Positions 1 to 10,644 of a stretch of 64,000 nt of DNA are shown here, in pieces. The first letter of the stretch is position 1, and each line of letters starts with the position of its first letter. Position numbers and translations under genes: made by a program. Source of the stretch: Serratia inhibens (GTDB taxonomy: Bacteria; Pseudomonadota; Gammaproteobacteria; Enterobacterales; Enterobacteriaceae); the NCBI RefSeq assembly GCF_003591175.1, contig NZ_QYYG01000001.1, forward strand, positions 558,001 to 622,000, in the 5' to 3' direction. The notes beneath the pieces were generated by a model, which was not told where the DNA came from, did not search any database, and saw nothing but the letters and a program-made list of their open reading frames with translations.

Positions 1-160
1 GATTAGAGTTCGCTTTCATTGCGTAGAGAAGCGTATAAGCCGGCTCCCGGAAGCAATCCTTCAGCGCTGTTACCCGGTTTTCTATTTCAGTTTCACTGTA
101 GATATAAAAAGGCGTCTCAGTATCGTCGCAGAAGGTACGTATATTTTTACATAATTCCAT
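1..160 (-). CDS. PLP-dependent decarboxylase, Orn/Lys/DAP/Arg group IV type (N-terminal part only)
   Basis: About 53 codons are visible before the window ends. The peptide begins MELCKNIRTF and contains TPFYIYSE followed about 25 residues later by LLYAMKANSN. That pattern matches the start of the alanine-racemase-fold decarboxylases (diaminopimelate, ornithine, citryl-diaminopropionate decarboxylases), in which the Lys of AMKAN binds PLP. The ATG lies two bases after the stop of the upstream cysteine-synthase-like gene, so the two are surely co-transcribed. SbnA plus SbnH in staphyloferrin B synthesis is one known pairing of such enzymes. The substrate here cannot be told from the fragment. 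Confidence 0.75.
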   Translation of the reverse strand, partial: MELCKNIRTFCDDTETPFYIYSETEIENRVTALKDCFREPAYTLLYAMKANSN

Positions 161-162
161 GA

Positions 163-1119
163 TTACTCAGCCAGTTGCAGTTTAGAAAGGTAGCGTTCTC
201 CTGAATCGGGAGAAATACACATTATTTTTTTATTTGGCGCTCTTTCGAGGATTTTCATTGCAGTGGCTACGACAGCGCCGCTGGATAATCCAATGTCCAG
301 AGAGTAACTTTGCCGTATAATTCTACACGCAGAGAAGGCTTCTGCGTCACTAATGGAGTAAACTTCATCTGCTGCTGAATCGTTCAGGATGCCAGGAATG
401 AAGTTAGATCCTATTCCCTCCACCTGCCATGAGGATGGTACATATTTGCTTCCACTGAAATAGGAGTGGTATATGGATCCGTTCGGATCGGCGACAACAA
501 ACCTTGCTTTACTTCCTCTTTCGCGGAAATACCTGCTCAATCCGACCAGCGTACCACCGGACCCCACTCCGCATATGATGATGTCTGCACTCCTGCCTCC
601 CTGCAGCCAGAGTTCAGGCGCAGTACTCTGATAATGGGCCAGACTGTTCGAATGATTATAAAACTGATCGCAAAAAAAACGGCCTTTTTGAGACGCGTAA
701 CGCCTGGCTACCTTCACATAATGATCTTCAGAATCGGCGCTGGTCTCGGAAGACATTATTATAACCTTTGCTCCGTAAAACTTAAGAAGCGCCAGTTTTT
801 CTTTGCTGACCTTATCATGAGTTATTATGGTAACCTCGTAACCTTTCAGACGGCCTATCCAGGCAATGCCAATACCGGTATTACCGGAGGTCGCTTCGAC
901 AAGCTCGTCGCCCGGAGCGAGCAACCCTCTGCTTTCAGCGTCCTGAATTATTTTGTTTGCCACGCGGTCTTTTATAGAGCCGCCGGGATTGAAAGATTCA
1001 AGCTTTATTGTGACGTCTGCCTGAGGATACAGGTCTTTGAAAATATTTACCGTGGGGGTATTACCGATTAACCCGAGAAGACTGCTGTCTACCTGTCTTT
1101 CTGCTCTCTGTGCATCCAT
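163..1119 (-). CDS. Cysteine synthase-like PLP enzyme, resembles SbnA (diaminopropionate precursor synthase)
   Basis: A fold-type II PLP enzyme of about 318 residues. It has the PLP-lysine motif NPGGSIKDR, the phosphate/substrate loop EATSGNTGIG and the glycine loop GVGSGGTL. Its C-terminus, SPDSGERYLSKL, is closer to SbnA-type N-(2-amino-2-carboxyethyl)glutamate synthases than to CysK. The reading frame is open upstream to 1167. I chose the ATG at 1119 because AGAGG lies nine bases before it and this leaves about 12 residues before LLGLIGNTP, as in SbnA. The upstream ATGs lack a ribosome site and one falls inside a palindrome. It is coupled to a decarboxylase, so a specialised amino acid, siderophore or antibiotic pathway is more likely than cysteine synthesis. 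Base composition is lower in GC than most of the window. Confidence 0.8.
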   Translation of the reverse strand: MDAQRAERQVDSSLLGLIGNTPTVNIFKDLYPQADVTIKLESFNPGGSIKDRVANKIIQDAESRGLLAPGDELVEATSGNTGIGIAWIGRLKGYEVTIITHDKVSKEKLALLKFYGAKVIIMSSETSADSEDHYVKVARRYASQKGRFFCDQFYNHSNSLAHYQSTAPELWLQGGRSADIIICGVGSGGTLVGLSRYFRERGSKARFVVADPNGSIYHSYFSGSKYVPSSWQVEGIGSNFIPGILNDSAADEVYSISDAEAFSACRIIRQSYSLDIGLSSGAVVATAMKILERAPNKKIMCISPDSGERYLSKLQLAE

Positions 1120-1161
1120 CACTGCTTGCCTCTGACTCATTGTCGGATGGAGAATATATAA

Positions 1162-1176
1162 ATACATTTTATGTAT
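1162..1176. promoter_or_regulatory. Short perfect palindrome before the PLP operon
   Basis: ATACAT and ATGTAT flank a three-base spacer just upstream of the SbnA-like gene, in very AT-rich DNA. It could be a repressor site or part of the promoter. It also argues against the upstream-most ATG as the true start. Confidence 0.3.
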
Positions 1177-1624
1177 ATTGGCAAATCAATCACATTCATC
1201 CCAGCCCCCCAGCCAAGTTACAAACACTGCCATTGTTGAAATTAAGGTTTTTAATTTTTATATTTATTTAATTATCAGATTAAAATTCTGCAATAGCCCA
1301 ACAATTAAACCGTATAATCTTTTTAATTATGTGGATTTTTTTATAAGAGTTACTAATAGTTGTATTGCACCGCTAATCTTTTCAGGTTCAGACGGTTTTG
1401 AATGACATCTTAAACACAGGGTTGAGCAGTTTGATGCCAAACCGGCAGAAATCAGGGCCATGCCCAACCATCAGCTCGATTCGGTTCGAACGGCAGAACT
1501 GCGGGACCTGATGCTGGCTGTGAGGCTTCCGATATTGCAGTTATTGTGAGTCAGAGATAATGGATGGCGAGCCGTTACAGCTACGAAGTCATGACCCCCC
1601 CGCCTTGTGCTGACGCCGTGCTGA
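1177..1624. other. AT-rich gap with a short orphan coding-like remnant
   Basis: The part from 1177 to about 1400 is very AT-rich and holds no credible gene. From 1406 to 1549 on the plus strand one frame reads as ordinary protein (it contains EQFDAKPAEIRAMPNHQ and ends LPILQLL before a TGA) but has no start codon with a ribosome site. It looks like the tail of a lost gene at the junction between the foreign-looking left end and the GC-rich chromosome. I do not recognise the family. Confidence 0.4.
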
Positions 1625-2146
1625 TTAGGCTGCCAGCAGCCCGAGCAGTGCGCCGCCCGCCAGTACCCACAGCGGGTGGATGCGTTTATTCATGCTCAGT
1701 AGCGTGGCCAACGCGATGATCGCCGCCAATGGCCAGCTCGGTGCAGAGGCTTCGGCGATCAACACCCCGCTGGCCGCCACCAAACCCACGGTGACCGGCA
1801 CCAGACCAGTCTGCACGATGCGCCGCCAGGGTTTGTCCTTGAAGCGCCGCCAGGCACCCATCACCAGTAAAGTGACGATCGATGACGGGCCGAACTTGGC
1901 GACGGAAGAAACCAACAGCCCCGCCCAGCCGGCCACATGCCAGCCAATCAGCGGCACGATCATCATATTCGGCCCCGGCGCGGCCTGCGCCATGGCGAAC
2001 AACGCGCTGAACTCCTGTGCGCTCATCCATTGATGAACCTCCACCACCTGGCGCTGCATTTCCGGCAGGATGGTCATGCCGCCACCGAACGCCAGCAGTG
2101 AAAGCTCGGTGAAAATAATCGCCAGCGAGATCAATACGCCAATCAT
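1625..2146 (-). CDS. Chromate transporter family protein, short chain (second half)
   Basis: A CHR-domain membrane protein of about 173 residues. The start MIGVLISLAIIFTELSLLAF precedes the signature FGGGMTILPEM and the conserved AQAAPGPNMMIVPLIGW. There are several hydrophobic helices. The family is named for chromate efflux, and many half-size members transport unknown anions. The ATG overlaps the TGA of the neighbouring CHR gene by four bases (ATGA), so the two form one operon and presumably a heterodimer equivalent to full-length ChrA. The frame is open upstream to 2272, but that part lies inside the other gene. Confidence 0.85.
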   Translation of the reverse strand: MIGVLISLAIIFTELSLLAFGGGMTILPEMQRQVVEVHQWMSAQEFSALFAMAQAAPGPNMMIVPLIGWHVAGWAGLLVSSVAKFGPSSIVTLLVMGAWRRFKDKPWRRIVQTGLVPVTVGLVAASGVLIAEASAPSWPLAAIIALATLLSMNKRIHPLWVLAGGALLGLLAA

Positions 2147-2715
2147 GAGGGCTTCCTCCACCACAGCAAAAAAATGCTCAGCGGTGCCAGCACCAACATG
2201 GTCGGCAACAGCGGCAGGCGTAGCCAGGCAATGGCGATCAGGCACAACGCTACAATCCCCAGCGCCAACCATTTACCGCGCAGCGGCAACAGCATTTTTA
2301 TCCCGGTGGACAGCAGCAAACCGGCCGCCGCAGCCGCCAGCCCGGCAAACACGTGCTGCACATGCGCATCATTCTGGAAACGGGCATAAACCATTCCCAA
2401 CCCGACCACGATCGCCGTCGGCGCGCTGATCAACCCCAGCAGCGCGCAGCAAGCGCCACGCAGGCCACGGAACTCCATCCCCACCGCGACCGAAAGGTTG
2501 ATCACGTTGCCACCCGGCAGAAACTGGCATAGCCCGAGCAGCTCGGTAAAGTGTTCACCGCTCAGCCAGCGCCGATCCTCCACCAGCATATTGCGAGCCA
2601 GCGGCAGCACGCCGCCAAACCCTATCAGCCCCAGCATCAGAAAGCCCCAAAACAGCTCCCCATTGCCCGGCGGCGCCGCAAGCCGGGTGTTTTTTACCGC
2701 ATCCGATTCAGACAT
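2143..2715 (-). CDS. Chromate transporter family protein, short chain (first half)
   Basis: The first of the paired half-size CHR proteins, about 190 residues from MSESDAVKNT. It carries GLIGFGGVLPLARNMLVE and the motif CQFLPGGNVINLSVAVG, the CHR-domain version of the PGP region, followed by five or so membrane helices. I chose the ATG at 2715 rather than the longer frame because the upstream residues are polar and run into the divergent regulator's control region. It is divergently placed to a LysR regulator 99 bp away, which probably controls it. The substrate could be chromate, sulfate or another anion. Confidence 0.83.
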   Translation of the reverse strand: MSESDAVKNTRLAAPPGNGELFWGFLMLGLIGFGGVLPLARNMLVEDRRWLSGEHFTELLGLCQFLPGGNVINLSVAVGMEFRGLRGACCALLGLISAPTAIVVGLGMVYARFQNDAHVQHVFAGLAAAAAGLLLSTGIKMLLPLRGKWLALGIVALCLIAIAWLRLPLLPTMLVLAPLSIFLLWWRKPS

Positions 2716-2814
2716 TGGTCGTTCCACATCGCTTATTTTGATGCCTGGTATGATGCGCGCCGCCATGACATGATGTCTAATGCATTTCGGAATCAACAAG
2801 GATACCTTTCAGGT

Positions 2815-3735
2815 ATGTCTATGATCGAACTTCGTCGCCTGCGGGCGTTCGTTACGGTAGTCGAAGAAGGCAATATCACCCGTGCCGCCGAACGCTTGTT
2901 TATTCAACAGCCGCCGCTGACCCGCCTGCTGCAGGGGCTTGAGGATGAGCTGGGGGTAAAACTGTTGCAGCGTCTGCCGCGCGGCGTGCGTGCCACCGAA
3001 GCGGGCAACGTGCTGTTTAATGAAGCGCGTGCGCTGTTGGCCCGCGCCGAACTGTTGACTGAGGCAGTGCGCCGTGCAGCACGCGGTGAACAGGGGCATA
3101 TCGCCATCGGCTTCACCAGCTCCGCCGCGTTGCACCCGTTTGTGCCTAACCTGTTGCGCCGCTATCGCGAGATCCTGCCGGGCATCACCACCCAACTGGA
3201 AGAGGCCGGCAGCGGCGAACTGTTGGATGCGCTGGTGGATGAGCGGCTCGACGTGGCTTTTGTGCGCTCGCCGGTCAGCGGCATTCCAGGCCTGACCATT
3301 GAGCCGGTTCTGCGCGAACCGATGCTGGTCGCCCTGCCGGTCGGCCACCGGCTGGCTTTCGACAGCGAGCAGCCTTTGCCACTGCTGTCGTTGGCCAACG
3401 AAGCCTTTATTCTCTACCGCCGCCCTGCGGGCCAGGGCTTGTACGATGCCATTTTAGCCGCCTGCCATCGCGCCGGGTTCAGCCCGCGCGTCATTCAGGA
3501 GGCCCCGCGTCTGCCCGCAACGCTCAGCCTGGTGGGGGCCGGTCTGGGGCTGTCGATCGTACCGGCTTCGATGCGGCGGTTGGGCGGCGACGGCATCGTC
3601 TACCGGGCAATCGGCGATGAAGCCCAGCTCAGTGCGCCGCTGTACCTGGCACTGCACAGCAACCGCACGTCCCCCCTCATCCAGCGCTTTCGTGCGTTGG
3701 TGGCCGAGGCGGTCAGCGCACGGCATTCCGGCTAG
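2815..3735 (+). CDS. LysR-family transcriptional regulator
   Basis: About 306 residues. There is a winged helix-turn-helix at roughly 5-60 (LRRLRAFVTVVEEGNITRAA, then QPPLTRLLQGLE) and a periplasmic-binding-protein-like effector domain from about residue 90. Two in-frame ATGs (2815 and 2821) are both possible; an AAGGA lies upstream of the first and a CAGG before the second. The gene diverges from the chromate transporter pair and probably regulates it. Its stop overlaps the stop of the antiterminator gene on the other strand by a few bases. The inducer is unknown. Confidence 0.85.
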   Translation: MSMIELRRLRAFVTVVEEGNITRAAERLFIQQPPLTRLLQGLEDELGVKLLQRLPRGVRATEAGNVLFNEARALLARAELLTEAVRRAARGEQGHIAIGFTSSAALHPFVPNLLRRYREILPGITTQLEEAGSGELLDALVDERLDVAFVRSPVSGIPGLTIEPVLREPMLVALPVGHRLAFDSEQPLPLLSLANEAFILYRRPAGQGLYDAILAACHRAGFSPRVIQEAPRLPATLSLVGAGLGLSIVPASMRRLGGDGIVYRAIGDEAQLSAPLYLALHSNRTSPLIQRFRALVAEAVSARHSG

Positions 3736-4571
3736 TCCTGCTGGTCGGCGATACGCGTCAGGTGGATCACCAGATACAGCAGTTCATCGTTCGACATCTC
3801 CATCTCCAGCAGATTCTTCACATAGTCGCGGATCAGCAGCGCGCCGCGATAGGCGTTCGGGTACTCCCTGGTCACCTGGGCAAAGATGAAGTCGTCTTTC
3901 GACGCCATCTGTTGCCCCTCGACCATCCGCTGAATAAAAAACTGCATATGCACCAGAAAACGCGCGTAGTTGAGCGAATCCGTATCGATATTGATGCGAA
4001 AGTGGTATTTGATGATATTGAAAATGTCTTTCAGCATCTTGACCGACAGCAGGGTATGTTCCATGTTCTGCACGTCGGTCTGGCCATTAACCAGATGGAA
4101 CGCGATATTCCCCGCCTCTTCTTCCGGCAGAGCGATGTTAAGCCGCTGATTGATGTGCGCCAGCGCCTGCGCCGCCACCGCGAACTCCTGCGGATAGAAG
4201 CGCTTCACCTCGAACAACAACCGGTTTTGGATCGCAATGCCCTTGTGATAGCGCTCGATGGCAAAGCTGATGTGGTCCGCCAGAGTGAAGAAAATCTGCT
4301 CGTTAATGCGGCCATTAAGCTGCCGGTTGGCCTCGGAGAGGATCATCTGCACAATCTCCAGGTGCTCCACCGGCGTGTTTTCCATCAACCGCAGGTAATC
4401 ACGGCCCTTTTGGCTGTTCTGTACCACATACACTTTCTCAATAGTGGCCGGGTCGAGAACATCACCCACTTTGCTGTTAAAGCCAATACCCTTGCCCATG
4501 ACGATAGCTTCGTTGTTATCGCTGTCTGTTGATAGCACCAGGCTATTATTGAGTACCTTAATGACTTTCAT
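3732..4571 (-). CDS. bglG: BglG/LicT-family transcriptional antiterminator
   Basis: About 279 residues, starting MKVIKVLNNSLVLS, the usual start of the RNA-binding (CAT) domain. Two PTS regulation domains follow, with conserved His residues in LADHISFAIER and IAFHLVNGQ. Such proteins bind a ribonucleic antiterminator when dephosphorylated on PRD1 by their PTS, and so open read-through into the operon. It is the last gene of the beta-glucoside operon here, unlike E. coli bgl where it is first, so it should control its own expression through the leader at 7901-7987. Upstream in-frame starts exist (4583, 4586), but family alignment favours 4571. Confidence 0.9.
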   Translation of the reverse strand: MKVIKVLNNSLVLSTDSDNNEAIVMGKGIGFNSKVGDVLDPATIEKVYVVQNSQKGRDYLRLMENTPVEHLEIVQMILSEANRQLNGRINEQIFFTLADHISFAIERYHKGIAIQNRLLFEVKRFYPQEFAVAAQALAHINQRLNIALPEEEAGNIAFHLVNGQTDVQNMEHTLLSVKMLKDIFNIIKYHFRINIDTDSLNYARFLVHMQFFIQRMVEGQQMASKDDFIFAQVTREYPNAYRGALLIRDYVKNLLEMEMSNDELLYLVIHLTRIADQQD

Positions 4572-4598
4572 CGTCGCGGCCATCACCCTTTATTTTTA

Positions 4599-7879
<3,281 letters not shown>

Positions 7880-7900
7880 CGATTTTCCCCGGTAAAAAAG

Positions 7901-7966
7901 CAAAAAAAAAGACCAAAATGAAAATGCGCCTCATCATGATGAGAGGTGCATTCCTATTTTGGTCTT
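7901..7966 (-). terminator. Leader terminator of the beta-glucoside operon
   Basis: On the minus strand, AAGACCAAAAT at 7966-7956 pairs perfectly with ATTTTGGTCTT at 7919-7909. An inner arm (around ATGATGAG) extends the hairpin, and a run of nine T residues follows at 7909-7901. It lies between the presumed promoter and bglF, exactly where BglG-type systems place the terminator that the antiterminator defeats. Confidence 0.85.
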
Positions 7967-7987
7967 GCCTGCCTGAGCAGTAACACG
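7961..7987 (-). promoter_or_regulatory. Ribonucleic antiterminator (RAT) sequence
   Basis: Read on the minus strand, the element contains TGTTACTGC and then CAGGCAAGACC. This closely follows the E. coli bgl RAT (TGTTACTGC, then GCAGGCAAAACC). Its last six bases form part of the 5' arm of the terminator at 7901-7966, so folding of one excludes the other. Binding of the BglG-like protein should allow read-through into bglF. Confidence 0.85.
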
Positions 7988-8075
7988 CCGTAATAAAAAT
8001 GTCTGGCGACCACGAAGATCGCGACGGAAGTATCGCCATAGTTGCGATTTTTCAGCAACTGCCTTCGTCAAACTT

Positions 8076-8091
8076 TGCGAGCAACATCACT
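8076..8091. promoter_or_regulatory. Candidate CRP site upstream of bglF
   Basis: TGCGA, six bases, then TCACT: eight of the ten half-site positions agree with TGTGA-N6-TCACA. It lies about 90 bp before the RAT. CRP control of beta-glucoside PTS operons is well known, but this is a motif match only. Confidence 0.35.
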
Positions 8092-8279
8092 CTTCGCCGA
8101 AAATGCACTGCAATGTCACCCGTTGCCCCCTGCCATGCGCTTTTTTGGCGCAGCCGCTGGCATCGCCGCACTGTACGTCAAGGTTAAGTTTTGACCACTC
8201 AGATACAAGAGAACCGCTACCTGAGTGGATTCTCGTATCCTTACGGGGGATCGCGATACTGCGTACCACGCAAACGATA

Positions 8280-8675
8280 TTAAGAAGATCCTTCTGAATC
8301 TTTGATCTTAATAGTATAGGTTTTATCGAATTCTCCTGATTTTGAAAGCATTCCGCCACCTAAGCCGCCATGTACTCGCACTTTAACTATAGCTGCTTTT
8401 GTTGGTGTCCCCCTAATCTGAATGCAATTATTGAATTCATCATCATCACAATACTGTAGGTGGAGACCTAAATGATCTGGATGAATATCTCCTGCAATGA
8501 CTTGCTTACCATAAATATCATAAGAAAGAACTATTCCGCCAAATATATTTATTTGGTTATAATAGGGGACCCCAACAGTTGCATCATTAAGAACTTCTCC
8601 TTCTGGAGTAAATTCTGCCTGTAACGAACAGGCAGATAGTAAAAACAAAGATAAAACAAAAAATATTCTTCTCAT
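8280..8675 (-). CDS. Small lipoprotein, probable immunity protein for the adjacent effector
   Basis: 131 residues with a signal peptide and lipobox ending LLSAC (Cys16, followed by Ser, which favours the outer membrane). The mature part reads as a beta-rich domain ending YTIKIKDSEGSS, and I do not recognise a family. The start codon is two bases after the stop of the papain-like effector gene, so it is the third gene of a PAAR-effector-lipoprotein operon. By analogy with other periplasm-acting type VI effectors, a periplasmic lipoprotein in this slot is the expected immunity protein; that role is inferred from position and location alone. Base composition is AT-rich like its two partners. Confidence 0.6.
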   Translation of the reverse strand: MRRIFFVLSLFLLSACSLQAEFTPEGEVLNDATVGVPYYNQINIFGGIVLSYDIYGKQVIAGDIHPDHLGLHLQYCDDDEFNNCIQIRGTPTKAAIVKVRVHGGLGGGMLSKSGEFDKTYTIKIKDSEGSS

Positions 8676-8677
8676 TT

Positions 8678-9856
8678 TTATTTCAATGGTTTAAAAACCA
8701 TCCCTCCAAAAAATCTGTTAATAAAAAATTGCAAATCTCTTTTAGGTTTTATCCAGTTTCTTGTTTTTCCCCAAGAAAACAATTCCAAACTAATATATCC
8801 GTTGGGATCTTGTGTGACTGAACCATCCCAGACAACCCAGTGTGTAGGTAACGTTGTTTTGTTTGTACTATTTCCAAGAAGTCCATCGTTTATTAATGTG
8901 ACGACTTTATAGCCTTGCTCAATATATTTATTTAAATCTCTGATTCCCTGGACGCCTACCTGAGTGATTCCTACATTACTAAAGACCATTTCATAACCGG
9001 CTTTTTCAAACCACTCTGTCAGTGTTTGCCACATGGTGATCCCCGCCACTGGAGAATCAAGAGCATCAAAGCTCAGCACCGTATTCTCTGAATCCCTTAG
9101 CCCAGCCAACGTCATCCAGTCAGCACCGGCTATCTTCGGCCTGCCGTCATCATAGTAAAATGCACCTGTCGGGTGCCGACAGCCTTCACCTGGTGAGATG
9201 ATTAAATCGCCTATTTTAGTTTTTCCGTATCGCCAAAGTTCACGGGCAGCTTGCGCATACGCATCAGGGCGATCCTTTTGCAGGCAGTAAAAAAATGTAG
9301 CAGGTCCACATACACTTGCAGCTATTTGATTAGGGAAATCAAACCCGTTAAATCTTTCATCTATTTGACGTTCTATTAAATTTTTATCAAAAGGATCTCT
9401 GGAATCACCGATGAGGTATTCTTTCGCAATAAATGGACGTTCCGGGATGGTGATTTTAATCTGCTTTGTTTCGCCCCCCTGACTTTCAGGCTTCATTGTC
9501 CCTTTTGACTCAAAATAACAGGGGTTCTCCCGCTTGACTGGAGACCAGGCTTTGCCTGACGCAAATTCTTCAAGCGTGTACATCTTAGTGAACGGAACAG
9601 GCGTCATACAATGCGTATGCAACATGGTTTTTCGGTAAAGTTTCACTTCCATAATATAAATGATCGAGAGTGGTTCATTTATATTCCCGGTCATGTGACT
9701 CTGTGTTTCATAATTACCCAGAAAAGGCTGTTGTTTCACATCCACCAAGGGGTGTTTATTTCTGCTGGAGTCCATACGATAAATGCACAGGTCATACAAC
9801 AAAAAATCAGCCGGGACATTAGAGTTAATACGGGTACTAAGATGGTAAACAGTCAT
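8678..9856 (-). CDS. Putative type VI effector with papain/C39-like cysteine peptidase fold
   Basis: 392 residues, no signal peptide. The N-terminal 90 or so residues look like a beta-rich domain. The C-terminal half has IAASVCGPATFFYCL (candidate catalytic Cys183), then PTHWVVWDG (candidate His339), followed by ISLELFSWG, whose strand would carry a third residue. Cys near a helix start and His before a strand fits papain-like or C39-like peptidases and amidases. It is encoded ten bases after a PAAR gene and just before a lipoprotein gene, the layout of a T6SS cargo operon in which PAAR tips the spike and the effector is delivered to a rival's periplasm. The exact family was not recognised. 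Cleavage of peptidoglycan peptides or proteins is possible. Confidence 0.62.
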   Translation of the reverse strand: MTVYHLSTRINSNVPADFLLYDLCIYRMDSSRNKHPLVDVKQQPFLGNYETQSHMTGNINEPLSIIYIMEVKLYRKTMLHTHCMTPVPFTKMYTLEEFASGKAWSPVKRENPCYFESKGTMKPESQGGETKQIKITIPERPFIAKEYLIGDSRDPFDKNLIERQIDERFNGFDFPNQIAASVCGPATFFYCLQKDRPDAYAQAARELWRYGKTKIGDLIISPGEGCRHPTGAFYYDDGRPKIAGADWMTLAGLRDSENTVLSFDALDSPVAGITMWQTLTEWFEKAGYEMVFSNVGITQVGVQGIRDLNKYIEQGYKVVTLINDGLLGNSTNKTTLPTHWVVWDGSVTQDPNGYISLELFSWGKTRNWIKPKRDLQFFINRFFGGMVFKPLK

Positions 9857-9866
9857 AATTAATCCA

Positions 9867-10337
9867 TTAATATATGCAGGTTAATATTTTCAGCCGATTC
9901 AGCATAATGCCATCCGGTAACATCAGGGTATAGCGGCAACCGGCCATGAGTTGGCCGTCGTCACCGGCGCACTGAAAACGGATGCAGTTCCGGGCGCTGG
10001 CGTCTTGAGCCTGCTGTGCGGGAATGGAAGTATGACGGGTATTGCGAGAGGTCAGGGAACCAGTACCTGTGTTGGTAGACTGCGTGGTTGAACCGTAAAC
10101 ATAGTGATCGGGGCAACGGCACAACACCCTGTCGCCGGTGGCTACATATGCTTTACCTTCTTCTGCCCAGTATTGTGCAGAGGCGAGGATTTCAAAGTAC
10201 CCGTTGCATTTGCTGCATGATGCCTTGTCACCGGTTCGGGCTATTGCTTTATTTCCTTCAAACCAGGTCGCGGTGGCAGAAATGATTTCCCCATAACTCG
10301 TTTTGTCGCCAAGACAGGCCAGTGCTCTCGCCATCAT
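9867..10337 (-). CDS. PAAR-domain type VI secretion spike protein
   Basis: About 156 residues. The first 90 contain the PAAR repeats: ALACLGDKTSYGEIISA, KAIARTGDKASCSKCNG and KAYVATGDRVLCRCPDH, with His/Cys residues able to hold the tip metal. A linker rich in Thr/Ser and a C-terminal extension of about 60 residues follow, which may bind the downstream effector. Two adjacent ATGs (10337 and 10334) follow a GAGGG; either could be used. It is the first gene of the three-gene module. No other T6SS structural genes are in the window, so this is an orphan cargo island served by an apparatus elsewhere. Confidence 0.85.
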   Translation of the reverse strand: MMARALACLGDKTSYGEIISATATWFEGNKAIARTGDKASCSKCNGYFEILASAQYWAEEGKAYVATGDRVLCRCPDHYVYGSTTQSTNTGTGSLTSRNTRHTSIPAQQAQDASARNCIRFQCAGDDGQLMAGCRYTLMLPDGIMLNRLKILTCIY

Positions 10338-10392
10338 TAATCCCTCAATATATAAGCGGTTATCCTCACCGGCATCATACAGCAATCACGAC

Positions 10393-10605
10393 TTAACCCA
10401 ACTCTTCCGTTTCTGATTGTCGATACAGCGCCTGGATACGACAGATCTGAGAAGGACTGTACCCCGTTGTATCTACTGTTTCCCGGATACTCGGCTTCTT
10501 AACCTGAATATCAACCTGACTAATGATGATATCTGGCGAGGCAACAGAACACCGGATTCCGGTAAGTTTCGTTGCCTGCGACCAGCTAAAGTCGAAAAGT
10601 ACAAA
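10393..10605 (-). pseudogene. C-terminal remnant of an unknown gene upstream of the PAAR gene
   Basis: A clean reading frame with no start codon ends in TAA at 10393. It includes DFSWSQATKL, SPDIIISQVDIQVKKPSIRE and SPSQICRIQALYRQ. It then loses coding character around 10600, where the terminator of the cytochrome operon begins. It looks like the 3' end of a longer gene, perhaps another part of the T6SS island, cut off by recombination at this boundary. I cannot name the family. Confidence 0.5.
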
Positions 10606-10620
10606 AAACAGTCTTTTTTC

Positions 10621-10639
10621 GGCGAGGGATCACCTCGCC
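10621..10639 (-). terminator. Hairpin after the cytochrome c gene
   Basis: GGCGAGG and CCTCGCC enclose a five-base loop directly after the stop of the triheme cytochrome gene. On the minus strand it is followed by an A run and then a T run. Probable end of the molybdenum hydroxylase operon. Confidence 0.55.
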
Positions 10640-10644
10640 GATCG

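Noticed and set aside
1178-1405. 75-codon plus-strand frame in the AT-rich gap
   Set aside because: Low-complexity Ile/Asn/Phe-rich translation with no ribosome site; expected by chance in such AT-rich DNA.
8087-8359. 90-codon minus-strand frame overlapping the end of the lipoprotein gene
   Set aside because: It runs across the lipoprotein 3' end in another frame, has no ribosome site and no recognisable motifs.
9611-9862. Plus-strand 83-codon frame opposite the effector start
   Set aside because: Antisense to a well-supported gene with no own signals.
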